Positions 51,649 through 62,074 of a stretch of 64,000 nt of DNA are shown piece after piece. The notes beneath the pieces were generated by a model, which was not told where the DNA came from, searched no databases, and worked only from the letters and a program-made list of their open reading frames with translations. The first letter of the stretch is position 1, and every line of letters starts with the position of its first letter. A program made the position numbers and the translations under genes. Where the stretch lies: contig NC_047093.1 of NCBI RefSeq assembly GCF_902459505.1, positions 78,748,308 through 78,812,307 of the forward strand, given 5' to 3'. Source of the DNA: Geotrypetes seraphini. Taxonomy: Eukaryota; Chordata; Amphibia; Gymnophiona; Dermophiidae.

Positions 51649-51864
51649 GAGCCTTCCTCTCGGAGTACCGGGGCCAAAAGAAGCAGTGGTAAAGTCTAAT
51701 ATGGATCTTTGGATAGGAGTAGATGTCTGGACTGCAGCGGGCACAGAACGGACACTGCCCTTCCGTTTTGAGTGAGGCATTATGCTAAAGAAAAAGGCTG
51801 GTAAGACCGCCGATTTCAGGCTGCCGCCATCTTAACTCCTCCCCCCATGGATATTGTTTCTTGC

Positions 51865-52284
51865 TGAGAACCAAGATAACCCATTGTGACAAAATAAATT
51901 TTTTACTCTCTCGTTCTCTTTCCTTTTCTCTCTTTTTTGCATTACATTAATGTTGTTGGGCCATAGCCATCACATCTTCATAAGTCTCTTCTTCCAATGG
52001 TACACCTTCCTCCGTGCAGTACGGGGGTGCATTGAGCAGTCATGGAGCCACAGTCTGCATGTGTGCAGCCATTCATCCCTTGCTTGGAACAGGAAGTTGG
52101 TGTCAGAGGAGGACAGGGGACCAACAGAACTGTTTACATGTAGATTACTGATCCATGACTGCTTAATGACCCGTCTGAACCCACCACCCTACCCTTGATA
52201 TGCCACTGTCTTCACATGTTCCAAACCACTTGTACCTAGCTTTTCCTGGGATCAGCTCAACAATATTTTCTTCTTTGAATAATT
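51865..52284. other. Unassigned sequence
   Basis: No gene or repeat family was recognised. An 82-codon open frame at 51950 has no domain. Confidence 0.3.
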
Positions 52285-52490
52285 TCATTGGATTTGGATT
52301 TCATTAGTAGTAGTTCAAGGTGAGTTACATTCTGGTACAATAGGTATTTCTTGTCTTTGAAGAGTTTACAGTCTAAGAGAGGAGGGTTAAGTGACTTGCC
52401 AAAAATCACAAGCAACAGCAGCAAAATTTGAACCAGACTTCCCTGGTTGTCAGTAAGATGTTTTAGGCAATAGGCCACTCCTCCAAGAGA
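52285..52490 (-). mobile_element. tRNA-derived SINE, older copy
   Basis: The minus strand reads gagtggcctattgcctaaaa (head), ggttcaaattttgctgctgt (B-box region), gcaagtcacttaaccctcct (CORE-like) and agactgtaaactcttcaaag. It is diverged but the parts are in SINE order. Confidence 0.6.
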
Positions 52491-52555
52491 GAAGGGACAT
52501 TGAGCCAGCATACAGTGTCCACAAATTATGACTGCCATTTTCTGATGCTCTGTGA

Positions 52556-52823
52556 TAGAGAATGACATGGTGACAAAATTCATCACCATTCCCGTCTCCG
52601 CGGATAACCGCGGGAAATAATCCCATGTCATTTTCTAGTGTCTATTTCAACCTCGGTCCTTCTACACCAGCATTCTTCAAAGCAAAGCTTGCGGGTCAGT
52701 GGTTGTGTTATACTCCGATTCTTTCCTCTCTCCTTACAGAATGACATGAAGATGGTTTCCCGCGGTTATCCGCGGGGACGGGGACGGGAACGGTGATGAA
52801 TTTTGTCACCGTGTCATTCTCTA
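52556..52823. mobile_element. Palindromic hAT MITE
   Basis: The termini tagagaatgacatggtgaca and tgtcaccgtgtcattctcta are inverted repeats, continuing through aaattcatcacc and ccgcggataaccgcggg. Perfect 8 bp TSDs, ctctgtga, lie at 52548-52555 and 52824-52831. No coding sequence is present. Confidence 0.88.
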
Positions 52824-52831
52824 CTCTGTGA

Positions 52832-53379
52832 CTCTTCTGTATATCTTGAGTAAGGGTGAAAACTTTCTACATGTGTTATATAAGACTAAGATTATGCTTT
52901 CCTTACAAAAATCTGTAGAATTGTATAGATACCATTCAAATAATACCCTTAACTGCAGGAAACAACCCATAGTAACCATTAGTAATGTCTGAGTAGCAGG
53001 TATGGCCTGGTGACAGTGAAGAAATAGATATTCAGTTTCATTGAATATGCCAACATTTCTGTGCTTTGCTCTTATTCACTGAAGTTCACATGGGAGGTCT
53101 GTCTTTTTATATTAATAGTGATCAAGGGCTAAATAATTTCTGTTAACTCTATATTACTTTCCATTTTACCTACGAATAATGCATTGAAATAAATACGTTA
53201 TTAGATTTTGTTAAGAATCATCAATTGGATATGTGGCACTCTGGACCATACTTTGGGCAGCCATCTTGCTCACCAGTCCTAGTTAAACTTCAAACTAGGA
53301 CAGGACTGAAGGAGCAAGACTATTTCTTTCAAACAAACCAAATAAACCCACAAGATAATTTGCCAAAGTTCACCATTTA
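52832..53379. other. Unassigned AT-rich sequence
   Basis: No gene or repeat family was recognised. Confidence 0.3.
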
Positions 53380-53600
53380 TGAGGGGCCGCTGAAAAGTTC
53401 TCAGCCCAACCAACAAAGTTGGAGCAGTCTCCATCGAGAGCTATTCACTTAGTTCAGCATATTTTTTCAACAGAATGAAAAAAGTGGAAAATCACTAGAC
53501 CAGTGGCGTACCTAGGGGGGAGCGGGGGGGGGGCGGGCCGCCCCGGGTACCAGCCCTAAGGGGGTGTTCCCGGCCTTGCCGTTCAGTCCCCCGCCACCCC

Positions 53601-53848
53601 CGAAGGACCGCTCGCCCCACTGACCTTCCTGCACCACCTGTGAAGCAGCCCGCAGCAGGATCGCGAAGTCAGCGTCAGCATCCCTGCGCTGCTTCCTGCG
53701 CCGCGATCCCGCCCCTCCTCTGACATCAGAGGAGGGGCGGGACCGTGGCGCAGGAAGCAGCGCAGGGATCGCTGACGCTGACTTCGCGATCCTGCTGCGG
53801 CTGCTTCATAGGTGGTGCGGGGAGGCCAGGGGGGCGAGCGGTCCTTCG
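53601..53848. repeat. GC-rich palindrome inside the hAT
   Basis: Its left end cgaaggaccgctcgcccc pairs with ggggcgagcggtccttcg. Pairing continues through gcagcaggatcgcgaagtca and gcgctgcttcctgcgc to the centre cctctgacatcagagg. A related core occurs in the pogo element at 45.75 kb. Confidence 0.85.
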
Positions 53849-53859
53849 GGGTGGGTCGG

Positions 53860-54915
53860 GGCATCAGGCCTTCAGGGTGGGGCGGGCGGGAAGGCAAGCA
53901 GGCTTTCAAGGGGGAGGGGGTGACAGGCAGGCAGGCAGGCCTTCAAGGGGGGACAGGCCTTCGGGGGGGGGGGGGTGCAGACCTTCAAGGGATACAGGCC
54001 TTCAAGGGGGGCAGGCAGGCCCTCGGGGGGGGGTGGAGGCCTTTGGGGGGGTGCAGACCTTCAAGGGGGTGCAGGCCTTCAAGGGGGGGAACAGGCCTTC
54101 AAGGGGGGGAAGGCAGGCAGGCCTTCAAGGGGGGGACAGGCCTACAAGGGGGGGGGACAGGCCTACAAGGGGGGGACAGGCCTACAAGGGGGGGACAGGC
54201 CTTCAAGGGGGGGTGCAGGCCTTCAAGGGGGGTGCAGGCCTTCAAGGGGGAGACAGGCCTTCAAGGGGGGGGAAAGGCAGGCAGGCAGGCCTTAAAGGGG
54301 GGACAGGCCTACAAGGGGGGGACAGGCCTACAAGGGGGTGGGACAGGCCTTCAAGGGGGGGACAGGCCTTCGGGGGGGTGCAGACCTTCAAGGGAGTGCA
54401 GGCCTTCGGGGGGGGGTGCAGTCCTTCAAGGGGGAGAAAGGCAGGCAGGCAGGCCTTCAAGGGGGGGACAGGCCTACAAGGGGGGGAGAAGCTACAAGGG
54501 GGTGGTACAAGCCTTCAAGTGGGGGACAGGCCTTCGGGGGGGGGGTGCAGACCTTCAAGGGAGTGCAGGCCTTCGAGGGGGGGGGGTGCAGGCCTTCAAG
54601 GGGGTGCAGGCCTTCAAGGGGGGACAGGCCTTCAAGGGGGGAAAGGCAGGCAGGCAGGCCTTCAAGGGGGGACAGGCCTACAAGGGGGGGGGGAGAAGCT
54701 TCAAGGGGGTGGGACAGGCCTTCAAGTGGGGGACAGGCCTTCGGGGGGGTGCAGGCCTTCGGGGGGTGCAGACCTTCAAGGGGGGGACAGGCAGGCAGGC
54801 CTTCAAAGGGGGGGACAGGCCTACAAGGGGAAGGGACAGGCCTTCAAGGGGGGTGCAGGCCTTCAAGGTGGGACAGGCAGCCCTTTAAGGGGGGGACAGG
54901 CCTTTGGGGGGGGAC
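53860..54915 (+). repeat. G-rich 17-22 bp minisatellite
   Basis: Several dozen units of the type acaggccttcaagggggg vary as acaggcctacaaggggggg and gcagaccttcaaggg, with larger blocks that restart at aaaggcaggcaggcaggcct. The G runs of 5-9 recur about every 20 bp. Two overlapping frames stay open for 358 and 391 codons only because stops are absent from the unit. They are not plausible genes. Confidence 0.93.
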
Positions 54916-56454
54916 CATGATTTAGAAGTACACGGAGGGAAGGGGGTGTTCAAAGAGACATGCATATGCCAAACTTTGGGGGGGGAAGAAATAATGGGTC
55001 TGAAAATAGAGGAGAGGGAGAGAGATGATGGACCATGGGATTTAGGGAGGGAAGGAACAGAAAGGGAGAGAAATTGGACACAAGGGATGGTGTGGAGGAG
55101 GGATAGAGATACTGGATAGGAGGGTAATTAGGAAAAGAAACGGAGAGATGGTGGACTCTGGGATGGTGGGGAAGGAGGGAGAGATGCCGGATGAAAGGGT
55201 ATTTAAGAAAAGGTGGATCTGTGGAGGGAGATGAAAAAAAGGAAAGATACCAGACTTCCTGGGAAGGGAAGGGAAATGGAAAGGGAGGACAGAGTTGGCA
55301 GATGGATGGTTAGCATGCAGAAAGAAGGAGACCCTGGCAAGCAAGTTATCAGAAGAAAACCAGAGCCTTGGACCAACAAGATTTGAAATATAACCAGACA
55401 ACAAAAGGTAGAAAAATTAATTTTATTTTCTGTTTTGTGATTATAACATGTCAGATTTGAAATGTGTATCCTGCCAGAGCTGGTGTTGGACTGCAAACGT
55501 GAGCTAGGATTTAACAGAAAGAGGAAAAGTCCTTTTTGTTTCTTTATTTTATTTACACCACAGCGCCAGTGTGGTTAGGAGAAGCCAAAGGGGGTGAAAA
55601 AGCTATAAAACCCACCAGGAGTTTTGAAAAAAATCACCCAACTGGGCAGGAAAATCGAATTGAAAAACCAATTCAATAGGGCTGAATCGAATTAAAATTT
55701 TTTTTTCCTGTATCTGGCAGCATTAGTTTGCGCTACTGTCTTAGACTTTAGGACCTGGGATTGGGGAGAGATGGCATCCTCAGTACTTTATAATGCAAGT
55801 GAAACGAGGATTTGGTCAGACTTTTGAAGGGTCTGCAGAAAAAAAATATTGTATAGGCCGGGGACATGAGACAGCAGGAAATGGGAACTTTTCTTCCTTC
55901 TATTTTTGTGAATGGAAAGGCTGAGGATGTCAGAGAGGTCAGTTAAAATGTGTGCTTTATAAGAAAATATAATAATGTGTTTTATAAAGTTTATAGCATA
56001 GCTGGCCTACCCAGTGAGGTGTTCCTAGTGGTGATGGTGGCAGCGTGTCAATGTGTTGAGAGGAAGAGGTGGTCTGGGAAATTCTGCTGAGCAAACTCCG
56101 GGCCCATTTCCACCCCCCAGTTAGTCCACTCCACTCAACTGATTCACACACTGAGTGGGTCTTTGGGTGTTGTTTTGGGATCTCTTCCAGTGGTTTATCT
56201 CCTTCTGGTCCAAGGAAGGAAACTTTGTTATCCTTAGCATTGACCTACAGAATATGTTTGTAACAGCGCTGCTTGTGTGGCATTAGGCTATGTAGTGATC
56301 GAAAGAAAAAAACAGACCTTTGCACATTTTTGCACTATATGGTGGGTGTATGAGGAGATTCACATTTCCTGCACAGCTAAGTCCATGTGAAGTTACCTTG
56401 TGCTGTATTTGACATCTAGCAAGGTCTCTGTTTGAAAGGAAAGATCTAAACTTA

Positions 56455-56735
56455 AAAATGAAGTGGCCAGAAGTTATGGTAAAAGCAGATAGTGTAGCTG
56501 GTTTTAAGAAAGATTTGGACAAATTCCTGGAGGAAAAGTCCATAATCTGTTATTAAGACATGGGGGAAGTGTCTGCTTGCCCTGGATCGGTAGCATGGAA
56601 TGTTGCTACTCTTTGGGTTTTGACCAGGTATTAGTGTCCTGGATTGGCTACCATGAGAATGGGCTACTGGGCATGATGGACCATTGGTCTGACCCAGTTA
56701 GGCTATTCTTATGTTATGTTCTCATCTGTAGGGGC
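56455..56735 (+). pseudogene. CR1 LINE 3' end
   Basis: It encodes MKWPEVMVKADSVAGFKKDL and DKFLEEKSIICY, then a stop. This is followed by the 3' UTR gagaatgggctactgggcat, gatggaccattggtctgacc and ttcttatgttatgttc. It is 5'-truncated and sits inside the hAT. Confidence 0.8.
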
Positions 56736-56867
56736 CTTTGTTTTCACTTCTTATTTTAATGTATTTTTTTTCTGGGAACTTATCAGTGTTTTTTATAATG
56801 GGAACAAAAATGGAAGAGAATTAATGTGTGTGGAATGGGGGGTAACTAATTTCTTCAGCTAAATAAT

Positions 56868-57245
56868 TCAATCCACTTCAAACAGACATAGGAGAACTTG
56901 TGCACCATTCACACACCCTCCAACCAAAAACGTCAAAAGAAAAAAAACTGTTCGACAACCTCCTAGCCATTCGAGCTGCAACACTCGACCCCCAACTCTA
57001 CAACCAATTGATATCAACCACAGACTGCAAAACCTTCAAAAAGAAATAAAAACCCTTCTATTCAAAAAACACATAAAACCGAACTAACACAATCAGAACT
57101 GTCCCAAGCATCACCTGCAACTACTCCATATGTACTTCTAATGTCATGACAATTTAGACATAATTTATGTTATGTTATGTTTGGAATAATGGTTACATAT
57201 ATGAGGTTCAATAAAAGAAAATTTTCACTGCCTGTTTCTATTCTG
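56868..57245 (+). pseudogene. LINE 3' end, L2-like
   Basis: The plus strand contains TLDPQLYNQLISTTDCKTFK and KEIKTLLFKKHIK-type text, then a stop and a short 3' UTR ending ttatgttatgttatgtttgg. This resembles the C-terminus of L2-group LINEs (FRK.LKTYLF). The family call is tentative. Confidence 0.45.
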
Positions 57246-57466
57246 ACCATTTATTCCATTTCATGGTTATTGCAAAAAAAAAAAAAAAAAAAAAAAAATT
57301 TTTTACATGTGGGGGGGGGGGGGTGGGGGGGGGGTGTGTCAAAAAATGATGGGCCCCGGGTGCCACATACCCTAGGTACGCCACTGCACTAGACTACATG
57401 TATAGCCCTCGATGGAGACTGCCCCAACTTTGTTGGTTGGGCTGAGAACTTTTCAGAGGCCCCTCA

Positions 57467-58551
57467 AATCATTCACTAATCATAGATATAAGAATGTGAA
57501 GGAAAATGGTTTTTTATGCCAATGCTGGATGGTTGTAGTGAAGCGATTTTTAAGAGCTCACTTTCTAATGTTGCACAGTTAGGCTAATGCTGACATCTGA
57601 GGCGTTTTCCTTCACAAATTTTATACCTAGTTAAACTTCAACATAAAGGTTTCATCATTTTTACCAAAATTTCAGGCAGACTATAAACTCAAAACCAATC
57701 TTAATGCAAAATACAGACATAACAAAATGTGATAAATGTAGTGTATATATCTTAGAGTACTCATTATTTGGATGCCCTCCACAATTTCTACTCTGCTTTT
57801 CTCAAGCTTGAGACACAAGGATTGCAAAGAAAACTGACCACCCCCATTCCCCCCAAGAATAAATATCCTTGCTATAGTGTCAGGGGTTCCATAAATGCGT
57901 ATGGAGAAAAATCTTCCATCTGACTGGAAAAATGGAACCTACAGTATTTTCGCTCCTGCCCCATCATTCTTCATCACACTGCTTTGACCTCTGTGTTTAT
58001 GCTCTGAAGAGCACAGCTGTGGAACAGCAACTGAAATGAAACATGTTTATCTGAATTTCCACTGTCATGTCTGCATTACACACAGTGAAATCCTTTCCAG
58101 CCTATTCTTTCCGTTATAGCTGTGCTTTTTCGCTCCTTTTCCTCCTTTCTTGTGTAGTTTTATCTGATCCTGACACCCCCAGGGCACAGAACATCTCGCC
58201 TCGCCTTTCCATTTTGCTGCTTGTTCTAAGCCCACTCTAAAATGCTTTTCTTTCCAAATTCCCTCCTGAACATTTTAAGAAACTCACTGAATCCTTGATT
58301 CTTTTGTGTCTCTACCATGCATCTTTTCAAATATATCCTCTAGTTCTCCCTTCCTTTTAGCTCACGCTGCATATTTAGTTATTGATTTCAAATCCTGCTT
58401 TTCCTCTCACCAGAGGAAATCTTTTCATTTTTTCCACATCAGATTATAAGTCTGCTCTCTGGGTTTTTTTTTTTTAATATATGGTGTTATCCATAATAAC
58501 TTAGTAAATGATGACAAAGACCAACATGGTCTATCCAGTCTGCCAGGAAAG
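57467..58551. other. Unassigned sequence
   Basis: About 1.1 kb with no recognised gene or repeat. A CTGAAGAGCACAGCTGTGGAAC pattern near 58005 has hammerhead-like spacing but is probably chance. Confidence 0.3.
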
Positions 58552-58790
58552 GTGATCAAGGTTTCACCTGTTGCTCCATGCAAGCCCCCCTGCCAAAAAA
58601 CACACATATACTTTATTGTTAGTGTACCTCCCATTCCATTTAAACTACCCCCTCCCTCACCACACACACACTTTATTGTCAGAATTATACCTGCCACTCC
58701 ATGCAGGTCCTGTCCCCCCTTCCCCCCCCACACACACACTCGTACTCTTACTGTACTTCCTGCCCCACCCCTACCCTATGCTCTCTCTTT
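58552..58790. repeat. ~70 bp degenerate tandem repeat
   Basis: Three units end with cacacacactttattgt-type sequence and contain ctccatgcaggtcctg-type text (58575, 58640, 58690). Open frames on either strand follow the repeat. Confidence 0.5.
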
Positions 58791-58811
58791 GTAATTTATT
58801 GCATCATTTAT

Positions 58812-59350
58812 TTGTGTGAAGAGTAGCCTAGAGGTTAGAACATTAAACTTGTCATCATGGGGTGGCTAGCAGGGCAGGATTAACCAATAGGCCAAGTAGG
58901 CATGTGCCTAAGGCCTGAAATGGTCAGGGGGGTCCCGATGAAGGAGGGCATCAACATTGTTTTTTCCAAACAGCGATGGGCCCCTCCAGCATCGATCGGC
59001 AATGTGGGCCCCACCCCAATCAGCAACGCAGCCCCCCCCCCATCGACGGAAAGTAAGATAAGCAAGCAACGTGGGTAAGAAAGGCAACGGGAACTGTAAT
59101 TGTGCAAGCGGTACTGCTTGCCCAAAGCTTCCCTCTGACGCAGCTTCCTGTTTCCGCCTGAGCTTAAGGTGGGGTGGGGCGGGGCAGGGGGACAGTGTAC
59201 TTGTGTGCCTAGGGGCCCTCGACGGATTAATCCTGCCCTGGTGGCTAGCTCAAATCCCACTGCTGCGCCTTGTGGTTTGGGGCAAATCACTTCACTTTCT
59301 GTGGTCTCAGACACCAGATTAGATTGTAAGCCCTTCAGGAACAAGAACAT
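58812..59350 (+). mobile_element. tRNA-derived SINE split by a hAT
   Basis: The head gtgaagagtagcctagaggt, then tagaacattaaact, lies left of the hAT. The B-box text gctcaaatcccactgctgcg, cttgtggtttggggcaaatc and agattgtaagcccttcagga lie to the right. Removing 58870-59240 plus one TSD copy rejoins a normal SINE. Confidence 0.7.
58870..59240. mobile_element. Non-autonomous hAT in a SINE
   Basis: The termini cagggcaggattaa and ttaatcctgccctg are perfect inverted repeats with perfect 8 bp TSDs, gtggctag (58862-58869 and 59241-59248). It is the same family as 19048-19465, with about 90% shared interior by eye but lacking most of the (ggggt)n expansion. Confidence 0.9.
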
Positions 59351-59793
59351 ACCTAGGGCCAGATTCTCAAAACTTACCGTGCCCTTGAATGAATGGACTT
59401 ACTTTGAGCTACGATTGAAAAAGATGTGAGCAGAATCCACACAAATAATGCTTTTCGAAGAAAATATTTTATTCCATTGCCATTAATTATTTTCTTGTGT
59501 ATTGTGATGTTAAAGTGCATGGAATGCCATCATATCTTATATTATTGCACAGCAGATATTTATTTCTCCATTTTTTCTGTCTCTTCTTTCCTCTTGCCTG
59601 GTCTCCAGTGTTGTACTTTATCGTGACTCTTGTGTTATTTGTAATGTTAGTCCTTGATTCGTTTTCAACAGATTCACAGCAAGTAAATGATCAATACTAT
59701 TGGCAAAGCTAACTTCTGTGTGCTTTTGCCGAAATGAGTGGAAAGGGTAGGATAAGCAGTGAAACATAAATAGACAGTGCTGAACCATAGCCA
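59351..59793. other. Unassigned sequence
   Basis: No gene or repeat family was recognised. Confidence 0.3.
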
Positions 59794-59797
59794 TTAA

Positions 59798-60139
59798 CCC
59801 TTTCAGGACCAAGGGACATATTTGTCCCATAACTTTAAAATCCTATAAATTTTGATTGGGATAGTCTACAGTTCTAAATTTGATATGTACGGATTCCATA
59901 TGATACTGCCTTTATGTAAACAAACTGGTTCCGACATTCATTCATTAGTGTCGTTGCCAGATTGACGAGAAGATTCACTTGCCACACTGTCCATAAGCCA
60001 GAAGTGTGATTTAAAAAAAAAAAAATAATGATATTTCACAAAAAAAAATCAATTTTTTGGCATCTGCAAGCCCTTTTTACCATAAAAATGTCGTCAAAAC
60101 CACAAAAATTGGCCTACGATCCTTATGGTCCTGAAAGGG
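59798..60139. mobile_element. piggyBac-like MITE
   Basis: The ends ccctttcaggaccaaggg and atggtcctgaaaggg are inverted repeats inside TTAA on both sides (59794-59797 and 60140-60143), the piggyBac target. The interior is AT-rich without transposase. Confidence 0.85.
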
Positions 60140-60302
60140 TTAACAGGATGTAAGGTTTAGAAAAGGAGAGACTTGCCATTAGTGTCCCACTTCACTTTTG
60201 GGTTTGTGTCCTTGAAGAACTGAAAAGGGTAATATCACATTTTCTTCCCAGTTGGCATCAAATGCAGTTGAGCTTTCTGCCCTCCTCACTATGAACATAT
60301 AG

Positions 60303-60486
60303 GGCTCTTTTACAAAGATGCACTAAGCGTTTTAATGCACGCACCGGATTAGCGCACGCTATAGTGCGCGCTAAACGAAAATCTACTGCCTGCTCAAAAA
60401 GAGTTGGTAGCGGCTAATGCGCGGGGCAATTTAGCACGTGCTATTCCGCGCGTTAAGGCCCTAACGCACCTTCATAAAAGGAGCCC
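60303..60486. mobile_element. Harbinger-like palindromic MITE
   Basis: The ends gggctcttttacaaagatgc and gcaccttcataaaaggagccc-type repeat are inverted, with ATA on both sides (60300-60302 and 60487-60489). The interior is rich in gcgcgctaa/ttagcgcac palindromes. Confidence 0.7.
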
Positions 60487-60489
60487 ATA

Positions 60490-60835
60490 GTACAGACACT
60501 CTATGAAATAAGCTGGGAATGTATTCACAGTAGGGCCTGAATGGCATTCACACAAAGAGACAGAGAAAGGTGCACTTGTATACTTAACAGTTCACCCAAA
60601 ATAGCCATTGAAACTCAGAGGAAATAGACATTATTTCATTTTTATTTTGCTGGATTTTTTCATATTTTATTTTATTTTTTCTATTTCGTTTCTTCTGCCT
60701 GTTATACTAATTTATATTTATATTGTTAGATTAAATATTCTGTCTTTTTCTATATAATGTAACCACTCTGCTTCATTTTCCCTGGTTCTCTACATCTCTC
60801 TGGGACTCCTTTTTCCTTCTCATCTTCTTTCTATT
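60490..60835. other. Unassigned AT-rich sequence
   Basis: No gene or repeat family was recognised. Confidence 0.3.
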
Positions 60836-61146
60836 TTTATCTTTTTAACATTTTTATAAACGATATTGCTACAGGGCTGTCGGGTAAGATTTGCCTCTTT
60901 GTGGATGATACCAAAATCTGCAATAGAGTAGACGCCCAGGATGGTGTGAATAACATGAAGAAAGACCTGGCGAAGCTTGAAGAATGGTCTGAAATTTGGC
61001 AGCTAAAATTTAATGCTAAGAAACGCAAGGTCATGCATTTTGGCTGCAAAAACTTGAGGGAACGATACAGTTTTGGAGGTGAAGAACGTAAGTGCACAAC
61101 AGAAGAGAGGGACTTGAGTGTGATTGTATGTGATGATCTTAAGGTG

Positions 61147-61586
61147 AGCACCCTAAAACAAGGCCAACAGTAGAACAAAAGGAATCTCAGCCTGCTCGCC
61201 CTTAGAGACGAAGACTTTATATCTCAAGTGCCCAAAGTCAGCAATCAGAGCATATCATAGTTGCTAGGCTTGTAACAGGGCTATCATTGATAACTGTCTT
61301 ATTTTCTCTGTGAGCTATTTTTTAGATTACAAAATCATTCACACATTGACTAATGCTGTAAGCTTTATAATACTTAGCTCGGGTTAAATATTACGCCCCG
61401 CTTTCATTCCGACGGAAGATCTCTGTTTCGCTCTAATCCAAATGCCAAGAGCTTATTCAGGACAGCATTTAGTTAAATGATATTAAGTATTTATATCCGC
61501 GGATCTTATTCTCATACTATTGTATGTTTGAAAGTATGATATGACTTTCAAACATTTGAGTATTTATACTATTTATTGATTTGGAC
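61147..61586 (-). mobile_element. Retroposon with 16 bp TSD and hammerhead-like motif
   Basis: The flanks tgatgatcttaaggtg (61131-61146) and tgatgatcttaaagtg (61587-61602) differ at one base. The 440 bp insert has no coding frame. Its minus strand contains a hammerhead-like layout (61411-61460). Family is inferred as Penelope-like or retrozyme-like; it appears decayed. Confidence 0.55.
61411..61460 (-). ncRNA. Hammerhead-ribozyme-like relic
   Basis: On the minus strand CTGAATA stands in place of the CUGANGA core. A 5 bp stem GCTCT/AGAGC (61448-61452 with 61430-61434), GAAAC (61425-61429) and a GTC triplet (61411-61413) follow in hammerhead order. Stem I is not convincing. Confidence 0.35.
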
Positions 61587-62074
61587 TGATGATCTTAAAG
61601 TGGCCAAGCAGAATGAAAAGGTGACGGCGAAAGCTAGAAGGATTCTAGGGTGCATAGGGAGAGCTATGGCCAGTAGGAAAAAGGAGGTATTGATGCCCCT
61701 GTAGAAGACTCTGGTGAGACCTCATTTAGAATATTGTGTACAATTCTGGAAGCTGCACCTTGAAAAAGATATAAAAAAGATGGAGTCGGTCCAGAGGAAG
61801 GCTACTAAAATGGTGCATGGCCTTCGTCATAAGGCATATGGGAACAGATTTAAAGATCTCAATCAGTATACTTTGGAAGGAAGGCGGGAGAGAGGAGATA
61901 TGATAGAAACGTTTTAAATTCTTATGTGATATAAATGCGCATGAGTCGAGCCTCTTTCATTTGAAAGGAAGCTCTGGAATGAGAGGGCATAGGTTAAGAG
62001 GTGATAGGCTCAGAAGTAATCTACTCTATTGCATTTTTAGTATCGGCACTTGGACGTATTTGAGAAATGTTCAT

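Larger units (their letters stand above)
49808..51780 (-). pseudogene. L1-type ORF1 protein, copy 2, interrupted
   Basis: It starts MPHSKRKGSVRSVPAAVQTS, then RSILDF. The central 187-residue open piece has a coiled coil (VDALGKSLEKVKEDFSTEI to SKKIEQMENYNRRLNVRLLN) running into an RRM-like domain. After a frameshift near 50505 the C-terminal domain reads GKKVWMFPDVTRTTQERRKL, FLLAYPCKCLIKYQ and, beyond the DIRS-like insertion, EGDQLRAFLDLKGLATGNF and a stop. Without the two insertions it is about 390 codons, a normal L1 ORF1 size. ORF1p coats element RNA as a trimer; this copy is inactive. Confidence 0.8.
49560..51846 (-). mobile_element. Complete ORF1-only L1-derived element (HAL1-like), copy 2
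   Basis: The flanks atggatatcatttctt (49544-49559) and atggatattgtttctt (51847-51862) form a 16 bp TSD with two mismatches. On the minus strand the order is ggaggagttaagatggcggc, ~66 bp 5' UTR, ORF1 (51780 to 49808), short 3' UTR and an A-rich tail. No ORF2 is present, as in copy 1, and the two copies align through 5' UTR, ORF1 and 3' UTR (shared cttccttagaccac, gcttaacagc and catttacatggataagc). A DIRS-like piece and a CR1 piece were inserted later. Confidence 0.78.
53501..57386. mobile_element. 3.9 kb non-autonomous hAT with GC-rich interior
   Basis: The termini cagtggcgtacctagg and cctaggtacgccactg are perfect inverted repeats with perfect 8 bp TSDs, cactagac (53493-53500 and 57387-57394). 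In order it contains a palindrome (53601-53848), a ~1 kb G-rich minisatellite, purine-rich repeats, a CR1 3' piece, another LINE-like 3' end and a G-rich run (57309-57338). I found no transposase. It is unusually large for a deletion derivative. Confidence 0.88.
53380..57466. mobile_element. mariner-like MITE split by a large hAT
   Basis: The ends tgaggggccgctgaaaagtt and aacttttcagaggcccctca are long inverted repeats, with pairing running on through ctcagcccaaccaacaaagt to about 60 bp. The left flank is TA; the right flank (aa) appears mutated. Without the hAT the element is about 190 bp. Confidence 0.7.
60836..62022 (+). pseudogene. CR1 LINE, split by a retroposon
   Basis: It starts after RT motif B: NIFINDIATGLSGKICLF and VDDTKICNRV (motif C, with VDD in place of ADD), then DLAKLEEWSEIWQLKFNAKK and TTEERDLSVIV. 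After the insertion it continues MRPHLEYCVQFWKLHLEKDI, SVQRKATKMVHGLRHKAYGN, RRERGDMIETF and part of the C-terminus, where an L1 piece adjoins. It is truncated at both ends. Confidence 0.85.

Noticed and set aside
53745-54920. Overlapping frames of 391 and 358 codons rich in glycine
   Set aside because: They follow the ~20 bp minisatellite exactly, in more than one frame, with no domain; absence of stops is a property of the unit.
58000-58030. CTGAAGAGCACAGCTGTGGAAC resembling a hammerhead core
   Set aside because: Lacks GAAA in position and a stem I; likely chance.
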